From positions 529,262 through 593,261 of the forward strand of contig NW_002060963.1 in NCBI RefSeq assembly GCF_000150275.1: DNA of 64,000 nt. Reading direction: 5' to 3'. This stretch comes from Trichoplax adhaerens. Taxonomy: Eukaryota; Placozoa; Uniplacotomia; Trichoplacea; Trichoplacidae. Below the pieces are notes generated by a model. It searched no databases. It was given only the letters and a program-made list of their open reading frames with translations, and had not been told where the DNA came from. The translations under genes were made by a program, and so were the position numbers. This document shows, one piece after another, positions 14,066 through 26,582 of this stretch. Positions within the stretch are counted from its first letter, which is position 1; each line of letters opens with the position of its first letter.

Positions 14066-17000
14066 ATAAACAACTTTACGTACTTTATTTTAGAAAACAA
14101 TTTCATTCATTACATTTTCTTCTCCTTCTTTATTCTATCAAAATAGATGTTTGTATTCATGAATGTTACTAACTGATTATGATGTAAACAATACAACATG
14201 ACTTGTTAATATACCCATTAATTATGTTAAATGTCATTTATTCTTTTTTTTACGATTAATGAATATTTCATTACTATTGGCTAGAATAGACCGTATTGAA
14301 TGCAGTTAATAGACTTCTCAAGAATTGAACAAATCTTAAGCTAAATTACCACTAGGAGCATGACCTTTTAAGATAATAATAGCAATATAAATGATGGTTA
14401 ATTATCAGGAACAAGGATATTACTGTTCTTGCCATTAGTTTACGCTTTAAGATAACGGAAGGGTCGCACCATTTTTGACTTGGTTCATTTACATTTAGCA
14501 CGACGATTACCCATTTAAACCCAATCCCAGTCTGCTAAGCTGAATGATAAAAACCTTAATAACATAATCTTGTCTATTTCTCTGTCTTACCTGATGGCAA
14601 TAATACAGCAACAGTGATGTTATCTTCCGCATTAGCTGCTAGACTGTAGACGACAGTCTAAAATTTCAAGTACTCACTTCCGGACTACGATTGATGGAAG
14701 CGGGTAATGTTAAAGTACAACCGTTGCAGTCTAATGCAAGAACTACTTAACTCAGCCTAGGAGGATCCTTTAAACATCATCCTCCCCGCACCATCCTATT
14801 AGCTATTTTTAAATAATCCTACTGTTCACAGTTTGTAATGAAATTGTTACTTTATCAATGTATTCTATCAAAAGATGTAACTATATTAAAGAATTGATTG
14901 TAAAGTCTTTCGAATAGAGGAGTGCCAAGAGTAAATTATTTGATCTGGGAAATATAATTAGATAATTAAAATCAGAGCGTGTTGATCTATTTCATAATCA
15001 TATTAACGGGGCGATAGTCGCGATAAGAGGGTAATCATAAATTCGATCAGTCCTGGTGATTATCTATTGGTGCCCTTCATCGTTCAAATGGAATGATAAA
15101 ATTTCATGCTTTAAAATACAATAAACTGCCTATATACATGTACAATGTGCTTAATTGATTTCCAAATAGTTGATTAAGCGCTAACATGCGTTATTTTGCG
15201 TAGGTAATGCAGTATTTAATCAAGCTATTAATACCGATGCTGCTTCGGTAGTCATCGAAAACAAGTTTAAGTCAGCCGCGTGATGTTATCAACTCGTCTT
15301 TTCCGTAAAAGTTAAATATCGATAAAAGTAAAAAAATAAATCTTCAAATGGTAAAATAGTTGAAATTATTTTTTGATACAGTACAATCATCGACGTCATG
15401 TACAGTTTATCCGAAGCTGGTGTTTACCAACAAGAGTAGTCAAGTTCATATCGATTCTCATTCTAGACCAAAATATAGTCTTTACAAATGTAAACAGTAC
15501 ATGATTAGGATAATTTATTCATAAACTGAACAGATGGTAGCAAGTATTGTTGGACAAAGTGACAGATTAAACGCTTCAGTAATTTACTTATTGTTTATTG
15601 ATAATTGTTTATTTTATCGGTCTTGAAGGGAAGAGTATACGATCAATGGAGTAAAATGGTTATTACTTGCTTAGTAACACCTGTGTTATTGGACTATTTT
15701 TCCATTCGATGCGTGTGTTTAATCAAATGCCTGTTTCTGCGTCTTAATTAATGATCAATATTGTATTGATGCAAGTTTTGGCTCTATTCCATCAAAGCCT
15801 TCTCGAAGGAAGGAAAACAACATTTTCTGCATAAGTGGTACACCATGAAGGCAAATAGTAAAAGGCCGGTCAAGCCTACGCCAATCTATGTTGTATCCGG
15901 TCTGTGTAGACCATTGTGCGTACGAATTTCTGTCAACACTATCCATCTCATCGACAGTCTTTTGCAATAGAGTTAATCATCACGACAAGTGTAGTTAACA
16001 TTAAGCGTAGGTTGAATAGCAATAAATAAATCAATTGATTACTCTTGACCCGAGTCTAGAAGTCTACTCTCCTACATGATATAAGCGTTTTACTCCTGGC
16101 ATGATCATTCAGCTTGAAATTTTCAATATTACAGCTGGCATCATGCTTAGCAGTGTTTCGTAGGAGTACCGAAAATAAGACAGATCCATCGTATTTATAT
16201 CAATTAACTGCACGCTATTTCCTTATTGACTCTGTAGTCCATAAAATGATGACTACTGCTTGTTCAGCTTGATCGGACAATAATCATAAATAAGAAGAAT
16301 CATGCCGAAATGATTTAATTCAGCTAAAGTTGTTTCATTAAATAAATAGGATTGAATAGCTTGTGGCAGTAGATAGTTACAATACGATTTCATGTACTGA
16401 GTTCAACACTAGATTGTTACGTTGCATGTTGCAGATTAATAACATGATCCATATCAAGTCGCATTGAGACCATGATGATCCCCAGAGTTGATATTATGCT
16501 ATTCTTTTGCCCTACTGGCATTTTCACCATCATGCTTAAGCAAAAGAAAAGGTGTTATTGATGGCTATTGTCATTTTTTGTTGTAAGCAATTGAATCTTT
16601 AGTTGAAAGATTGCAAATGGCTTACAATCACATGCAATGAATGATATCCATTAGCCATCTGTGATAAAACTCGTCCATCACATCGCATCCACTACGCTGT
16701 CATTGCTATCGAAGGTGATCATCTTCCCTTTCCATGATAAAATTCAACATTACTTGCTTTCCATTTCTGTTTTCAATCGCTCTCGAGCTCATTTAGATCC
16801 CTTGTGATGGTAGCATACCCTAGGTTAGGCATCCATTGAAAGGCATTATACCCCCATTCTCCATTGAAAGAAACGATGGCGTTGGTTGGCCATCAGCCTC
16901 GCTTGTGGTTGAAGTATCATCCCCTTCACCCACTTGACATGGATACCATGATCCATGTCTACGACTATATCATAGGTTGTGGCATTCTTACCCTCCCTCT

Positions 17001-18418
17001 ACTCGTTTACCTATCCCTCAGAATAACTTGTTCAACCAATGTTACTTGATAACTCTACTGGGCAAGAAATTCAATGGCTAAAACATGGAAGAAGCTAGCT
17101 CGAGAATCGTTGTGTTGATTATGTTACAACAACAAACGCTTGGTAAACTATCATTCTCTTCTTGCTTGATTGAAAGGTTTGATTGTCATTGAAGGAAAGC
17201 GCTATTGTTAAGCCTATTGTTGTCATCACAAACGACACACGTCGGTTAAACGGACCCGTTGATGGATTTTGCCGTTGAAAGGGGCTGCCATTGGTGGATG
17301 CTGTTGACCACGTGATGCAAGCCATTGATCAACACCATGGAACAGCTGCATTTCTTCATCGACTTTACACGATATTGATTGACTGTTTAGCGGGTGGTCC
17401 AAACTGGCGATTGGAAAAATGGCTGATTCCACAAGCTCTCTCCACTGCTCGAGTTAATCCACACTGTTCTCATTGAATGACATGATAAAGTTAAAAATGA
17501 AGAAATAGAAAATGGAATTATTTCATCCTTGCATTGGAAAGATTGTCATTGCATGCATCCATGCGGTCCAAAGCTGCAAGTAAGTAGCGTATTGTTGTGC
17601 ATGATGATGTCACGCATTGCTCGTCTTTTAGATATCTTTCTAGTTGGCGATCGACGTAGTTGCCATTCTTTCACTGATACATTGTTATATTGCGCGATGA
17701 ATGACTTGAGCTACACCACTAATCCTAGTAACATACCATCATCATAATCAATTTAACTAATAACTCATCACTCAACGTATTGTTCCATGTCTGCGCCTAT
17801 TTGTTTTACATGTACAGTATATAACGGTTATCTAAATAGAAAGTTCGTCATAACCTGCGGCACTTTCTTACCATTTTATCGACCATTCTAGCGACGATTA
17901 GCATCGATACTCTTCATTGCAGCTATTTTACTTGGATCTACTTGTAGTTCTTGCCTTGACCATCTTGTATTTGTGGAAGAAAACGACGTCCGTTAATACC
18001 GATGATTGTTGATGATCGTTAGCACATTGGATCATCGTGAATTCTTTTACATACTGTACTGTAGATTGGTCAATCTTGCCAAGGTTTTGATTGACAGCGG
18101 ATTGCCATCCAAATCAACGTTACATTAGATAAATCCAATTGGTTGGATTCCAATTGAAATCATCCTCTTCGATTACCATCTTGAATATTCACTTATCATT
18201 TGGATACAGTTGATAATCACCTACGAGAGCGTAAACTTGTTGTACTGTATACGTTATCGATCAACCAAGATCAAGTGGATTGTTTGGGGATCGAAGAGAA
18301 GAAAATTAGACCATCGTTGTTGTTGTTGGCGGAAAGAGTTTTTATTTCTTTTTTTTCCCCTTCCTCTACTCATCGTCATTGGTGTGAACGAGAAAGTGGA
18401 TCTATTGGTACATGAAAA
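14066..18418. other. Spacer and presumed TRIM9 5' region
   Basis: No gene with recognisable domains. From about 16800 to 17750 the sequence is less A+T-rich, with several 60-75-codon open stretches in shifting frames on both strands, such as one reading VDHVMQAIDQHHGTAAF near 17290. It could be a decayed gene or lineage-specific exons, but I cannot join it into a phase-consistent model. The last 200 bases probably hold the TRIM9 5' UTR and promoter. Confidence 0.4.
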
Positions 18419-21400
18419 ATGGATCGTTACTTAACTTGTCCACTATGCCAGTATTATTTTAATCATCCTGTTATTCTCCCTTGTGGCCATAGTGTCTGCT
18501 TAAAGTGTGGCCAACGCGTGCAAAAAAGCATCGCTACTGCATCACCTGGTCTTCGTGCTAAACGAGCATCTTTACCTAGTCTTCATTATGGCGACGGTGG
18601 ACAGGTAACGCGTAGTAAGTCAGTCGATCTGATGGTAACTTCCATCGTTTGCCCAGTTTGTGTCAAGAAAAATATCTTGGCCGATCGAGGCGTTCAAGGA
18701 CTTGCTAGGAATTGCATGTTTGAAGCATTAATTGATAAGCTTAAAAATCAGAAAATTAGCCAAATGAATGATTGCCAACTGTGCGAGAAAACGCCACCAA
18801 CACAAGCTACTCGCTATTGCGAGCAATGCCACATTGCTTACTGTGATAACTGTTGTGCAGTTTGCCATCCTAAGCGTGGACCACTTGCCAATCATACGTT
18901 AACCATCATCGCTAAATCTCCTGTAGAAGAATACCGACACAAACAACTCAACCCTTGCGCTCATCATCCTAATCAATTGGTCAATATGTTTTGCGCTACT
19001 TGTTCCGTTTTAATCTGCTGTAAATGCTTAGAAGTTGGAGGCCATTCAAGCCATGATACTCGCAGTTTAGATGTGGTTTGCAAGAAGCAAAAGGTATGTT
19101 CTCCAAGTAGTACACGATCTTCTACCATTTTACTGTATTTTATTTTGAATGGACTGTCTTCAAAACAGGACCATGCCAATCTTGTTAATTTCAATCGAGT
19201 TGTTTCAAGACAGTAGGAAACAAATCTTACTTTGAATCGGGTAATTTTAATACAAACAACAGCAATCTTATTTTCAAACCAGCAGCTTCAATACAGTACG
19301 AGATTGTTGTATGTCTCACTTTCCATCAAGTAGGTTAATGGTCAATCATTTTCCTTCGAATCGGCTAGCTTCCATGTCACAATACCAATCTTATTTTCAA
19401 TCCAATCGTGTAGGTTCGATTTAGCAACGCCGATCGTCTTTTCAATCGACTAGCTTAAATAGAACAACACCAATCTTATTTTCAATCAGCTACTGTCAAT
19501 ACAACGATGCCAAGTTGACTTTGAATCTACCAGTTTAAAACTGCCTATCAATACACAACGATCGTATCGAAAAAATGGATACAAAAACACATCAGTTCTA
19601 CAGTATACTAGACGTTCGCGTATCCAATGGCATCATCGATAAGTACACTTGCAGTGGGTTCAAAATGAATCATTCCACCTATTCCATCGGTAGAATAAAA
19701 TAAATCAACGATGATGAACTTTCCAATTTTGAAACATGGACAACAGCCATGTATTGACTTAGTTTCACTTCTATCCAGTAAGAGTAGATGACGGTCATCA
19801 TCATCATCAGTTCCTACTGATCCATGATTCATTTATAACATGGACGGTAATTTCTAGTTTATTTTCTAAAACAGTAACTTTATTTCCTCTACCCGAGACG
19901 ATATTTGACAATCATGACGTCAAATTGTTGTCGATTTTACACTGATGACTTTCCTCAACTTTTGCCTATTGATGCTACACAAAAACCTGCAAGATTGTTT
20001 TCCTTTTTCAATTTTTCTACTGTCTACATGAAATGAATTGCTGTTTCAATACTGTACTGTGCTATGTTTGCGTTAATAATGTGGAAAGCATTGTTTAAAA
20101 ATGATTGGGCGTTTTGTACTGTTATAGAATCCCTTTTTATTTCTTGTATAGTTGCAAGGATATTTTCGGCATGATGTTGATTAGGACCAATCGTACCTTT
20201 TACAAGGTTTTTTTCAACTCTTTTACAAAATTGATTGCTTCAACTTTCATCAATCCATTGAAAACTAGGCCAGAAGTAGTCACAACATTTCATTTTTGTT
20301 ATCTTTGCCAAATTTTTGAATAAATAAATAATTTTATCTTTTCATGGCAGGTTAAAATTATAGTATAATGATAGCAATCATTTCTTGATATTTAAATACA
20401 TTTACAGTAGCGATGCAATTTTTTTTCTTGATGGTTTATTTTGGGGAAATCTCACTTGCCATTTTACACTCTATCGTTAATCATGCCAAACTGGTTGATA
20501 ATGGTCGTACCCTTCTTGGAGAATTGTACCAAACTGTCTAATGAGGGTAACATAGAATGCATTATGAAGTAATGATTGAAAAGAAATGCCTTCACCAGGG
20601 CTAGCATAATATCCGATGGAAGTCATATTTCATCAACATAACTGGAGAGTAGACACTTGAAATGTTTTTTACACGGATCATTTTGTCAAATAGCTAAAAA
20701 ATGAAGAAGAAAACAATAGTATTGCACTGTGATGACATTCTCGTCTCCATTTTGTCACAATCCTCACATTCAATACCATAATTGTTTAGTGTTTTTTTAC
20801 CTTCGATCTAATCCCTCTACTATAGTCGGTTATTGAAGTGTTTAAATAGCAATCAAGCGGCCTTCCAATGGATTTTTTTTATAGCACATTGTGTTGTGTA
20901 CCTCGTAGGAATTTTTATCAGGATCGCATGATGCAGTCATCATCATTATTCATAACGAATCAAGTCACGATGGAAGTAATTCATGCTTTAGATAATGTAA
21001 CTGATTCCAGTACTTCCACTTCACTAGAATATCAACAACGACTAGCAGATACAAAATGACACCAGCTGAATATACAGTAGAAAAGATATTTCCACTTCTC
21101 TATGTTAACTCAGCCGGGAGAACATCAAATCGACCAAGAAGTGGTGTACCAGAACATCACGGAAATGTAGTCATTGCTTTTTTTATTTTCCAATTGCAAG
21201 GGAAAATGGCGTCGCGCCGTACTATGCCCTTTCTGAAGTACCTTTTATCCATTTCGAGTGAAACGATATTGTCATTTCTATTCTAGTAGTAATGTCTAAG
21301 TCTACAAGATTATTTTACGGCAATTTCATATCATGACATGCACCTGTTTTAAGCCATTATACCGTTATGATTTTACGATGCAGTTCTACATGCAAAACGT

Positions 21401-24400
21401 CTTGCGGCACTATAACATTTTTTCATGCAATGCTTATGCAACTATTCAATGGAGACTAGCGATAGACCTTCCTAAATCTCCAGCCTCTAGTGGTCATGAC
21501 TAAAAGTACGTATTGTATACCCAACTGGGTGCTTTAATTTTTAATCATTCCTTTTTAGCCGCCAAATCAACGTTGTCAATCTCCAACGGAGAATAAAGGG
21601 ACGTTCATAGTGGACTTGCATTAGGCCCAGACTACGATATTGTCTCATTCTTATTATTAATGGCTAGTCCATTTTAGCTCTATTTCCTATCTTGTATAAC
21701 TTTTTAAACAACTTTTTAATCTCGCTATCCACTGCAATATCGTGTCCAAGCTGATAGAAAATTACAAATCATCCTGTATTCAAATAACTAGTTCTCGACG
21801 GGATGACCAAGTCAATAAACGATGAAAAATTAGACAGCCACATTTTATGTCGACTGTAGAGCGATTCTCTTCTCTCCGGGGGTGATAGCCTTGCAAGATC
21901 CTGACTAATGTTAGCTTATGAGTCATAGGCAATTTACGGTAAAAGGAATCGTCAAGACAATCATTTCTTTGTAAAGCAACATAGTAGACGAGTTAAAATA
22001 ACACTGCCATTAGCGTTTTACAACAATTGGATAGTACAATTTTCTCCTGCATGCCCACAGCGGACAACCCATACAACGGAAGCTTTACTGCTAAATTGAA
22101 AGGTTTCCGACATCTTTGTCTTTGCCCTTCCTCATAGAAAGATACTTTAAAGTATACGAATATAATCATTAAGACTTGGCTAAAAGGTTTCACTATGATT
22201 CACGTGGAGAAGAGTTTTTTTATCACCTTTTTCGTTTCTAGGCAATGACGATAATTCTGACGTAATTTGCTTTCGATTCTATACATCATAGCAAGACATT
22301 AACTGATCTCCTTTAGGAGTCATGTCTTTATTATAATCAACTACACCATGATTCTATATTAACTAATAGATTAGCGTATGGCATTGTTATATTATTCAAG
22401 GCTAGAAAAGAAAAGTAATATACGATAGGTAGAGTTAATGGTGATAATCCACTGTTCTAAAACGAAAAAAAGGTAAACTACTGTAGTCATGGCTACACAT
22501 GTTGATGTGCAAGGCTAACACAACGCAATCGATCACATTGATCATGATCTTCCATTACTGAGTAACTGGCTTTAAAGCACATTTTTTACGTCCTGTTTTT
22601 CATTGCAAAACGAATAAAAATAACCTAGAAAAGAAGTTGGTTGGTGGAAGAGATCATGAATAAAAATGAATCATGATATCCTTACAGTATCGCTTGCTTT
22701 AGGGTATAGTTTTTTCGTCCTGATCTTCATTCCAAGCGAATAAAAAATAAATAATAACTTAGAAATGGATTGATGGGGAATAGAAATAGTCGATAAAATC
22801 AATCATGATATCCTATTACTTTACTGTATATGCTGCTGCTTTAAAGCATCATTTTTATATCATCTTCTTTTATTACAAACAAATAAAAAGAATACAACCC
22901 AGAAATGAAACTGGTTAATAAGAAAGAAAAATAGTAGACAATGCCAATTATATATTATCATTTCCGACTGCAGCATCAGTTGCTTTAAGTTTTCTTCTCC
23001 TGCGCTCATTTACCATTGCGAAACGAAAAAAAAATAACATAGAAATAAAGTTGGCTCATAAGAAAGAAAAAGACAGGATAAAATTATTCATGATATACGG
23101 TATAGTCTTACCATTTAACATTGCAAAACGAATAAAATAGTAATCGAGAAACAAAGTTGATAAATGGAAGAGAAATGGAAGCTACCCTCTTCCAAATCGA
23201 AAGAAACATTAATTAAACAAATCATATTTGATGAAGTTAAAACTACCGCTTTTACTTCGTACATAATGAATACGATAATAACTTGGTTTAATATTCCTCC
23301 TTATTTAACTTTTACTCCCTTGATTAGCAGTAATTGACTGAAATTGCTTAAATGGAATAGAACTATTATTGATTTTACTTATGCTAATTACTGTATCCAA
23401 AGTTGAATGACAATGGTGATCGCTTCTTTTTGAAATGCGCTTCTAGACTAATACTCAAGCCAACTTAAATATTCTGAAGACCAACGTGAACGATTTACAA
23501 ATATTTATTGGAGAGCTAACCGAATGTTACCAACAATATGAGGTATGAATACCTAGAAACGACATGCTTGAAATAGAGCTACAATCTATAGAGTTTTGAT
23601 ATGCAGCTAGAAATAGTTTGCTTACATACTCTTATTAAAGTAGCCATTTCTGTCAACTAATTCGTATAATCATTGATGGCGTAAGTGATCCAACAATGGA
23701 AATAATTGTCTCTTTACAACAACGTTTTACTCCATCTATACAACTTATATCGTATTAAGCATAAAATAATATGCGTCTCCCTTTACTCTTTCATGTTTTG
23801 CAGATCTCCAATCTTGATTTAGAAGCCTCAATAGCCGCTCAATTTGACTTATTAATTAATCAATTACAAAAGAAGAAAGAGAAAATGCTATCGGATATAT
23901 CGAATCAACAGCGTGAACAGTTGGAAAGTCTTAGTCTACAAAATAACTCTTATAAGCAAAAATTAGAAGATGCATCGGTCCTCGTTAGCTTCATTGACGA
24001 ATGCTTAAAAACCAATGATTGCGGCAGTTTCATCCAGGTAAGCCATTACCATGTATATGATATTCTATTGTGATGGCAACAATCTCATTTTGATTTTATC
24101 TATCATCCTTCTACTATAGGTGGCGGATAATCTAAACACCAAGTACGTACAATAGACTCTTCTACTTTTTACTTTAATTTTCATGCAATCCGATTTATAG
24201 TGATCTATTACATGACTCATTTCCAGTAATAAGATCGTCTTCTATTGTATATTATTAGTAATGCCTCGCTTGCTTCTTACTCTTTGTCAACATAATAGGA
24301 TTAACGATGCCTTGGCGACATGGAAAGACGAGATTGTTTATGAAGCAGCAGTGGAGCCGCCATTGGACGTAGTTTTAGATTCTAAGGCATGTCAAAAGGC

Positions 24401-25468
24401 CGTTACTGAACTTTGCTTCATTCAAAAAAGTGGTAAGTGCCCCTAAATAAGGCTGTGTATTGTGAGTTTTAACAATTATCAAATAGGATGTAAAATGCGT
24501 ATCACTCGTTGTATATGTTGAATTCATGCTAAGCAAAGCTAATTAAATTAAGGAAAAGACTTCTAAAATGTTATTCTAATTTAATTAGTCCCTATGCAGC
24601 CTGAAATTATTGCTGATGAATGTCGTATGTCCAATAATAACCTTACCGTCTGTTGGAGACCACCTAAAAATTGCCAAGTGGAAGGCTATATCTTAGAATT
24701 GATGGAAGATGGCCAAACAAAGTATAAAGAAATCTACCGTGGTAGAGAATGCAAATATACAGCTAGAAACTTGCATTTCGATACTACTTATAATGCTCGT
24801 GTCAGAGCCTATAATAAAGCTGGTATCAGTGAACAAAGTGTTGAAATCTGTCAAGGAACAACACCTAAAGGTAAATTTCATCAATGAACTCTCCCCTTTT
24901 CGTTTGGTATTGGTGTCACTAACATCAATTTCTTTCTTTTACAGTAATGCATTTTATCGTCGATGATGCCTTAGGCCACCCAGACATTAAACTCTACAAT
25001 GATAATACCGTGATTACATGTAGCAATAGTCAAGATAGAGTAATACTTGGCAGCGTTGGAGTTTCACGAGGTGTCCATTACTGGGAAGTATGCATTGATC
25101 GATACGTTGGAGATCCGGATCCTGCGGTTGGTGTAGCATATCTTGATGCCAACAGGGATTCAATGCTTGGACGAGATACCAAATCGTGGGCAATGTATGT
25201 TGATAGCTCTAGAAGTTGGTTTAAACACGATAATGTCCACACCAATCGTTGTGAAGGTGGAGTAACCACTGGCTCAACTGTAGGCGTCCTCTTAGATATG
25301 GACAGAGGCTTGGTGCGCTTCTATATTAATGGTGAGCCACATGGCCCAGTAGCATATAAAGGATTAAGCGGTACCATCTATCCAGCATTTAGTTTAAATA
25401 ATAAGGTACAAATGAGTATTCGTACTGGTTTATCGATTCCTTCCAATTATTTAATTAGTACAAAATAG
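18419..25468 (+). CDS. TRIM9/TRIM67-type RING E3 ubiquitin ligase
   Basis: A class I TRIM ubiquitin ligase; vertebrate TRIM9/67 act in neurons and on cytoskeletal and vesicle proteins. Seven exons: 18419-19093, 23447-23542, 23804-24037, 24120-24142, 24299-24432, 24589-24870, 24945-25468. They sum to 1968 bp, 655 aa, with phases agreeing at every junction. Domains in order: split RING with CPLC at 7-10, CGH at 22-24 and CPVC at 78-81; B-box 1 about 119-160; B-box 2 about 180-212; coiled coil about 226-340; FN3 about 390-475 (ending in TTYNARVRAYNKAG); B30.2/SPRY about 484-650 with HYWEVCIDRY, DPAVGVAYLD and MYVDSSRSWFKHDN. The SPRY and the long linker inside the RING match TRIM9/67 rather than other TRIMs. 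The small 23-bp exon 4 and the exact exon 5 acceptor are the least certain parts. Intron 1 is unusually long (4.35 kb). Confidence 0.93.
19170..19550. repeat. Minisatellite-like array in TRIM9 intron 1, unit about 43 bp
   Basis: About eight diverged copies of a core like CAATCTTATTTTCAATC, followed by variable sequence such as GACTAGCTTCAATACAACA. Cores fall near 19176, 19221, 19263, 19341, 19386, 19431, 19471 and 19512, mostly 40-45 bp apart with one double spacing. The array begins within 100 bases of the exon 1 donor. Confidence 0.7.
22540..23190. repeat. Second intronic tandem array, unit about 110-140 bp
   Basis: Four to five diverged copies share ordered landmarks: CATTGCAAAACGAATAAAA, AATAACxTAGAAA, a purine-rich GAAAGAAAAA or GGAAGAG segment, ATCATGATAT, a TGCTTTAA segment, then a TC-rich stretch leading into the next copy. 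It lies in TRIM9 intron 1, about 260 bases before exon 2. No open frame spans it. Confidence 0.65.
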
Positions 25469-26221
25469 TATTGTAGTGTATTGGTTAATTACTTTAAATG
25501 GATTTTATGATAACATTAATTTCTTATCATGTTGAATTTAAATCAATCACGGTGCTGTAAATGTTTTCGTATCTTTTGCAATACAAAGTACTCGTAATGT
25601 CAAGCAAAGTAGTTCCACGACAGCTTCTATAGCTATTATTGTTGCTATAATCTAGTTTTACGCTTTTATTTGCATCAATGGACAGTCGCAGATGTAAAGT
25701 ATCATAAAAATTATACTTAATAATAGTATTATAATGTCAAAGTTAATCATTGTAGAGTGATATAGATGACCTTGTAAATGTCATCATACTCAGCTTTATT
25801 GGCTAATCTGATATAGCCGTCTCAAAAAATTTTATTTCAAACGTATAGACGTTGCTTAGATCACATGTCTACTTATTATTATGGATTGTTGTATTCCATA
25901 TTTACTGTAGCAGTTATTGTAACTATTAAATGATGTAAGAAAATAATCCTATTTTTTTTTGGCCTTGGCTATGGTATTGTCCATTCTTATGGTAACGGCC
26001 ATTAAGAATGCATTATTAATTGCGTCATAGTAGATCACAATTTGTCGTAAAAAATTGAACTTTAAATTATCAAAGATTTTACGGAAATCACAAGTTTTAT
26101 TTAAGAGTCATCTTTTAGGCTTGCTTTATACCATCATGTATACGTCTAGACGATGTATAATAATCTTAAACTTCTAGACATCAATAACAATGGGTGTTGT
26201 GAAGTTTGATAAGATTTCTTC
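25469..26221. other. Convergent 3' spacer, TRIM9 and selenoprotein gene
   Basis: The 3' ends of TRIM9 (+) and the selenoprotein gene (-) face each other here. It presumably holds the TRIM9 3' UTR and the distal 3' UTR of the minus-strand gene. No additional exon was found. Confidence 0.5.
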
Positions 26222-26270
26222 ATCAAAACTGAATATGTGATAATACAACACTTTACATTCAGTTTGTCAT
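26222..26270 (-). ncRNA. SECIS-like element in the 3' UTR of the SelL-type gene
   Basis: Read on the minus strand, an ATGA quartet (26270-26267) is followed 12 nt later by an AAA (26254-26252), and the 3' arm ends in TGAT (26225-26222). Between them AAACTGAAT pairs perfectly with ATTCAGTTT. Beyond the AAA a short GTG/CAC helix could close a mini-stem, as in form II SECIS elements. The spacing and the ATGA/AA/TGAT core match the eukaryotic SECIS consensus that directs Sec insertion at UGA. It sits about 310 nt past the stop codon, a normal distance. The helix below the quartet is weak (distal GTGAAG/CTTCAC pairing only), so a folding test is needed to confirm it. Confidence 0.72.
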
Positions 26271-26582
26271 GTGCTCTACCTTTCTTCACTGCACCACCTG
26301 TTAAAAGTTAAAAAACATTATTTCACTTCGCTGCCTAAAAGAAAAATGTTGCATGATCTAATGATAAGTAATGACATAAATATTTAACTTAATTTCAAGT
26401 ACTTTTTGAAAATTAATAAAAGATTATTAATTTACTAATGTCATATGTGTCGCTTATGATGGTGTGATTGTAGTAACATTGCTATGCATTCCAGAATGGG
26501 TTTAATGGTACAAGAGGATCAATAATATAGAGTAATCTAATAAATTCTCGTCTTTATCAAATCTTTCTAAATTACAAATTAC

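Noticed and set aside
24143-24298. Alternative TRIM9 exon 5 acceptors at TTTATAG, TTTCCAG and TTATTAG
   Set aside because: The first and third run quickly into stops. The second stays open but adds a hydrophobic insert not expected in the family. The acceptor at 24298 gives NTKINDALATWKD and fits the total length.
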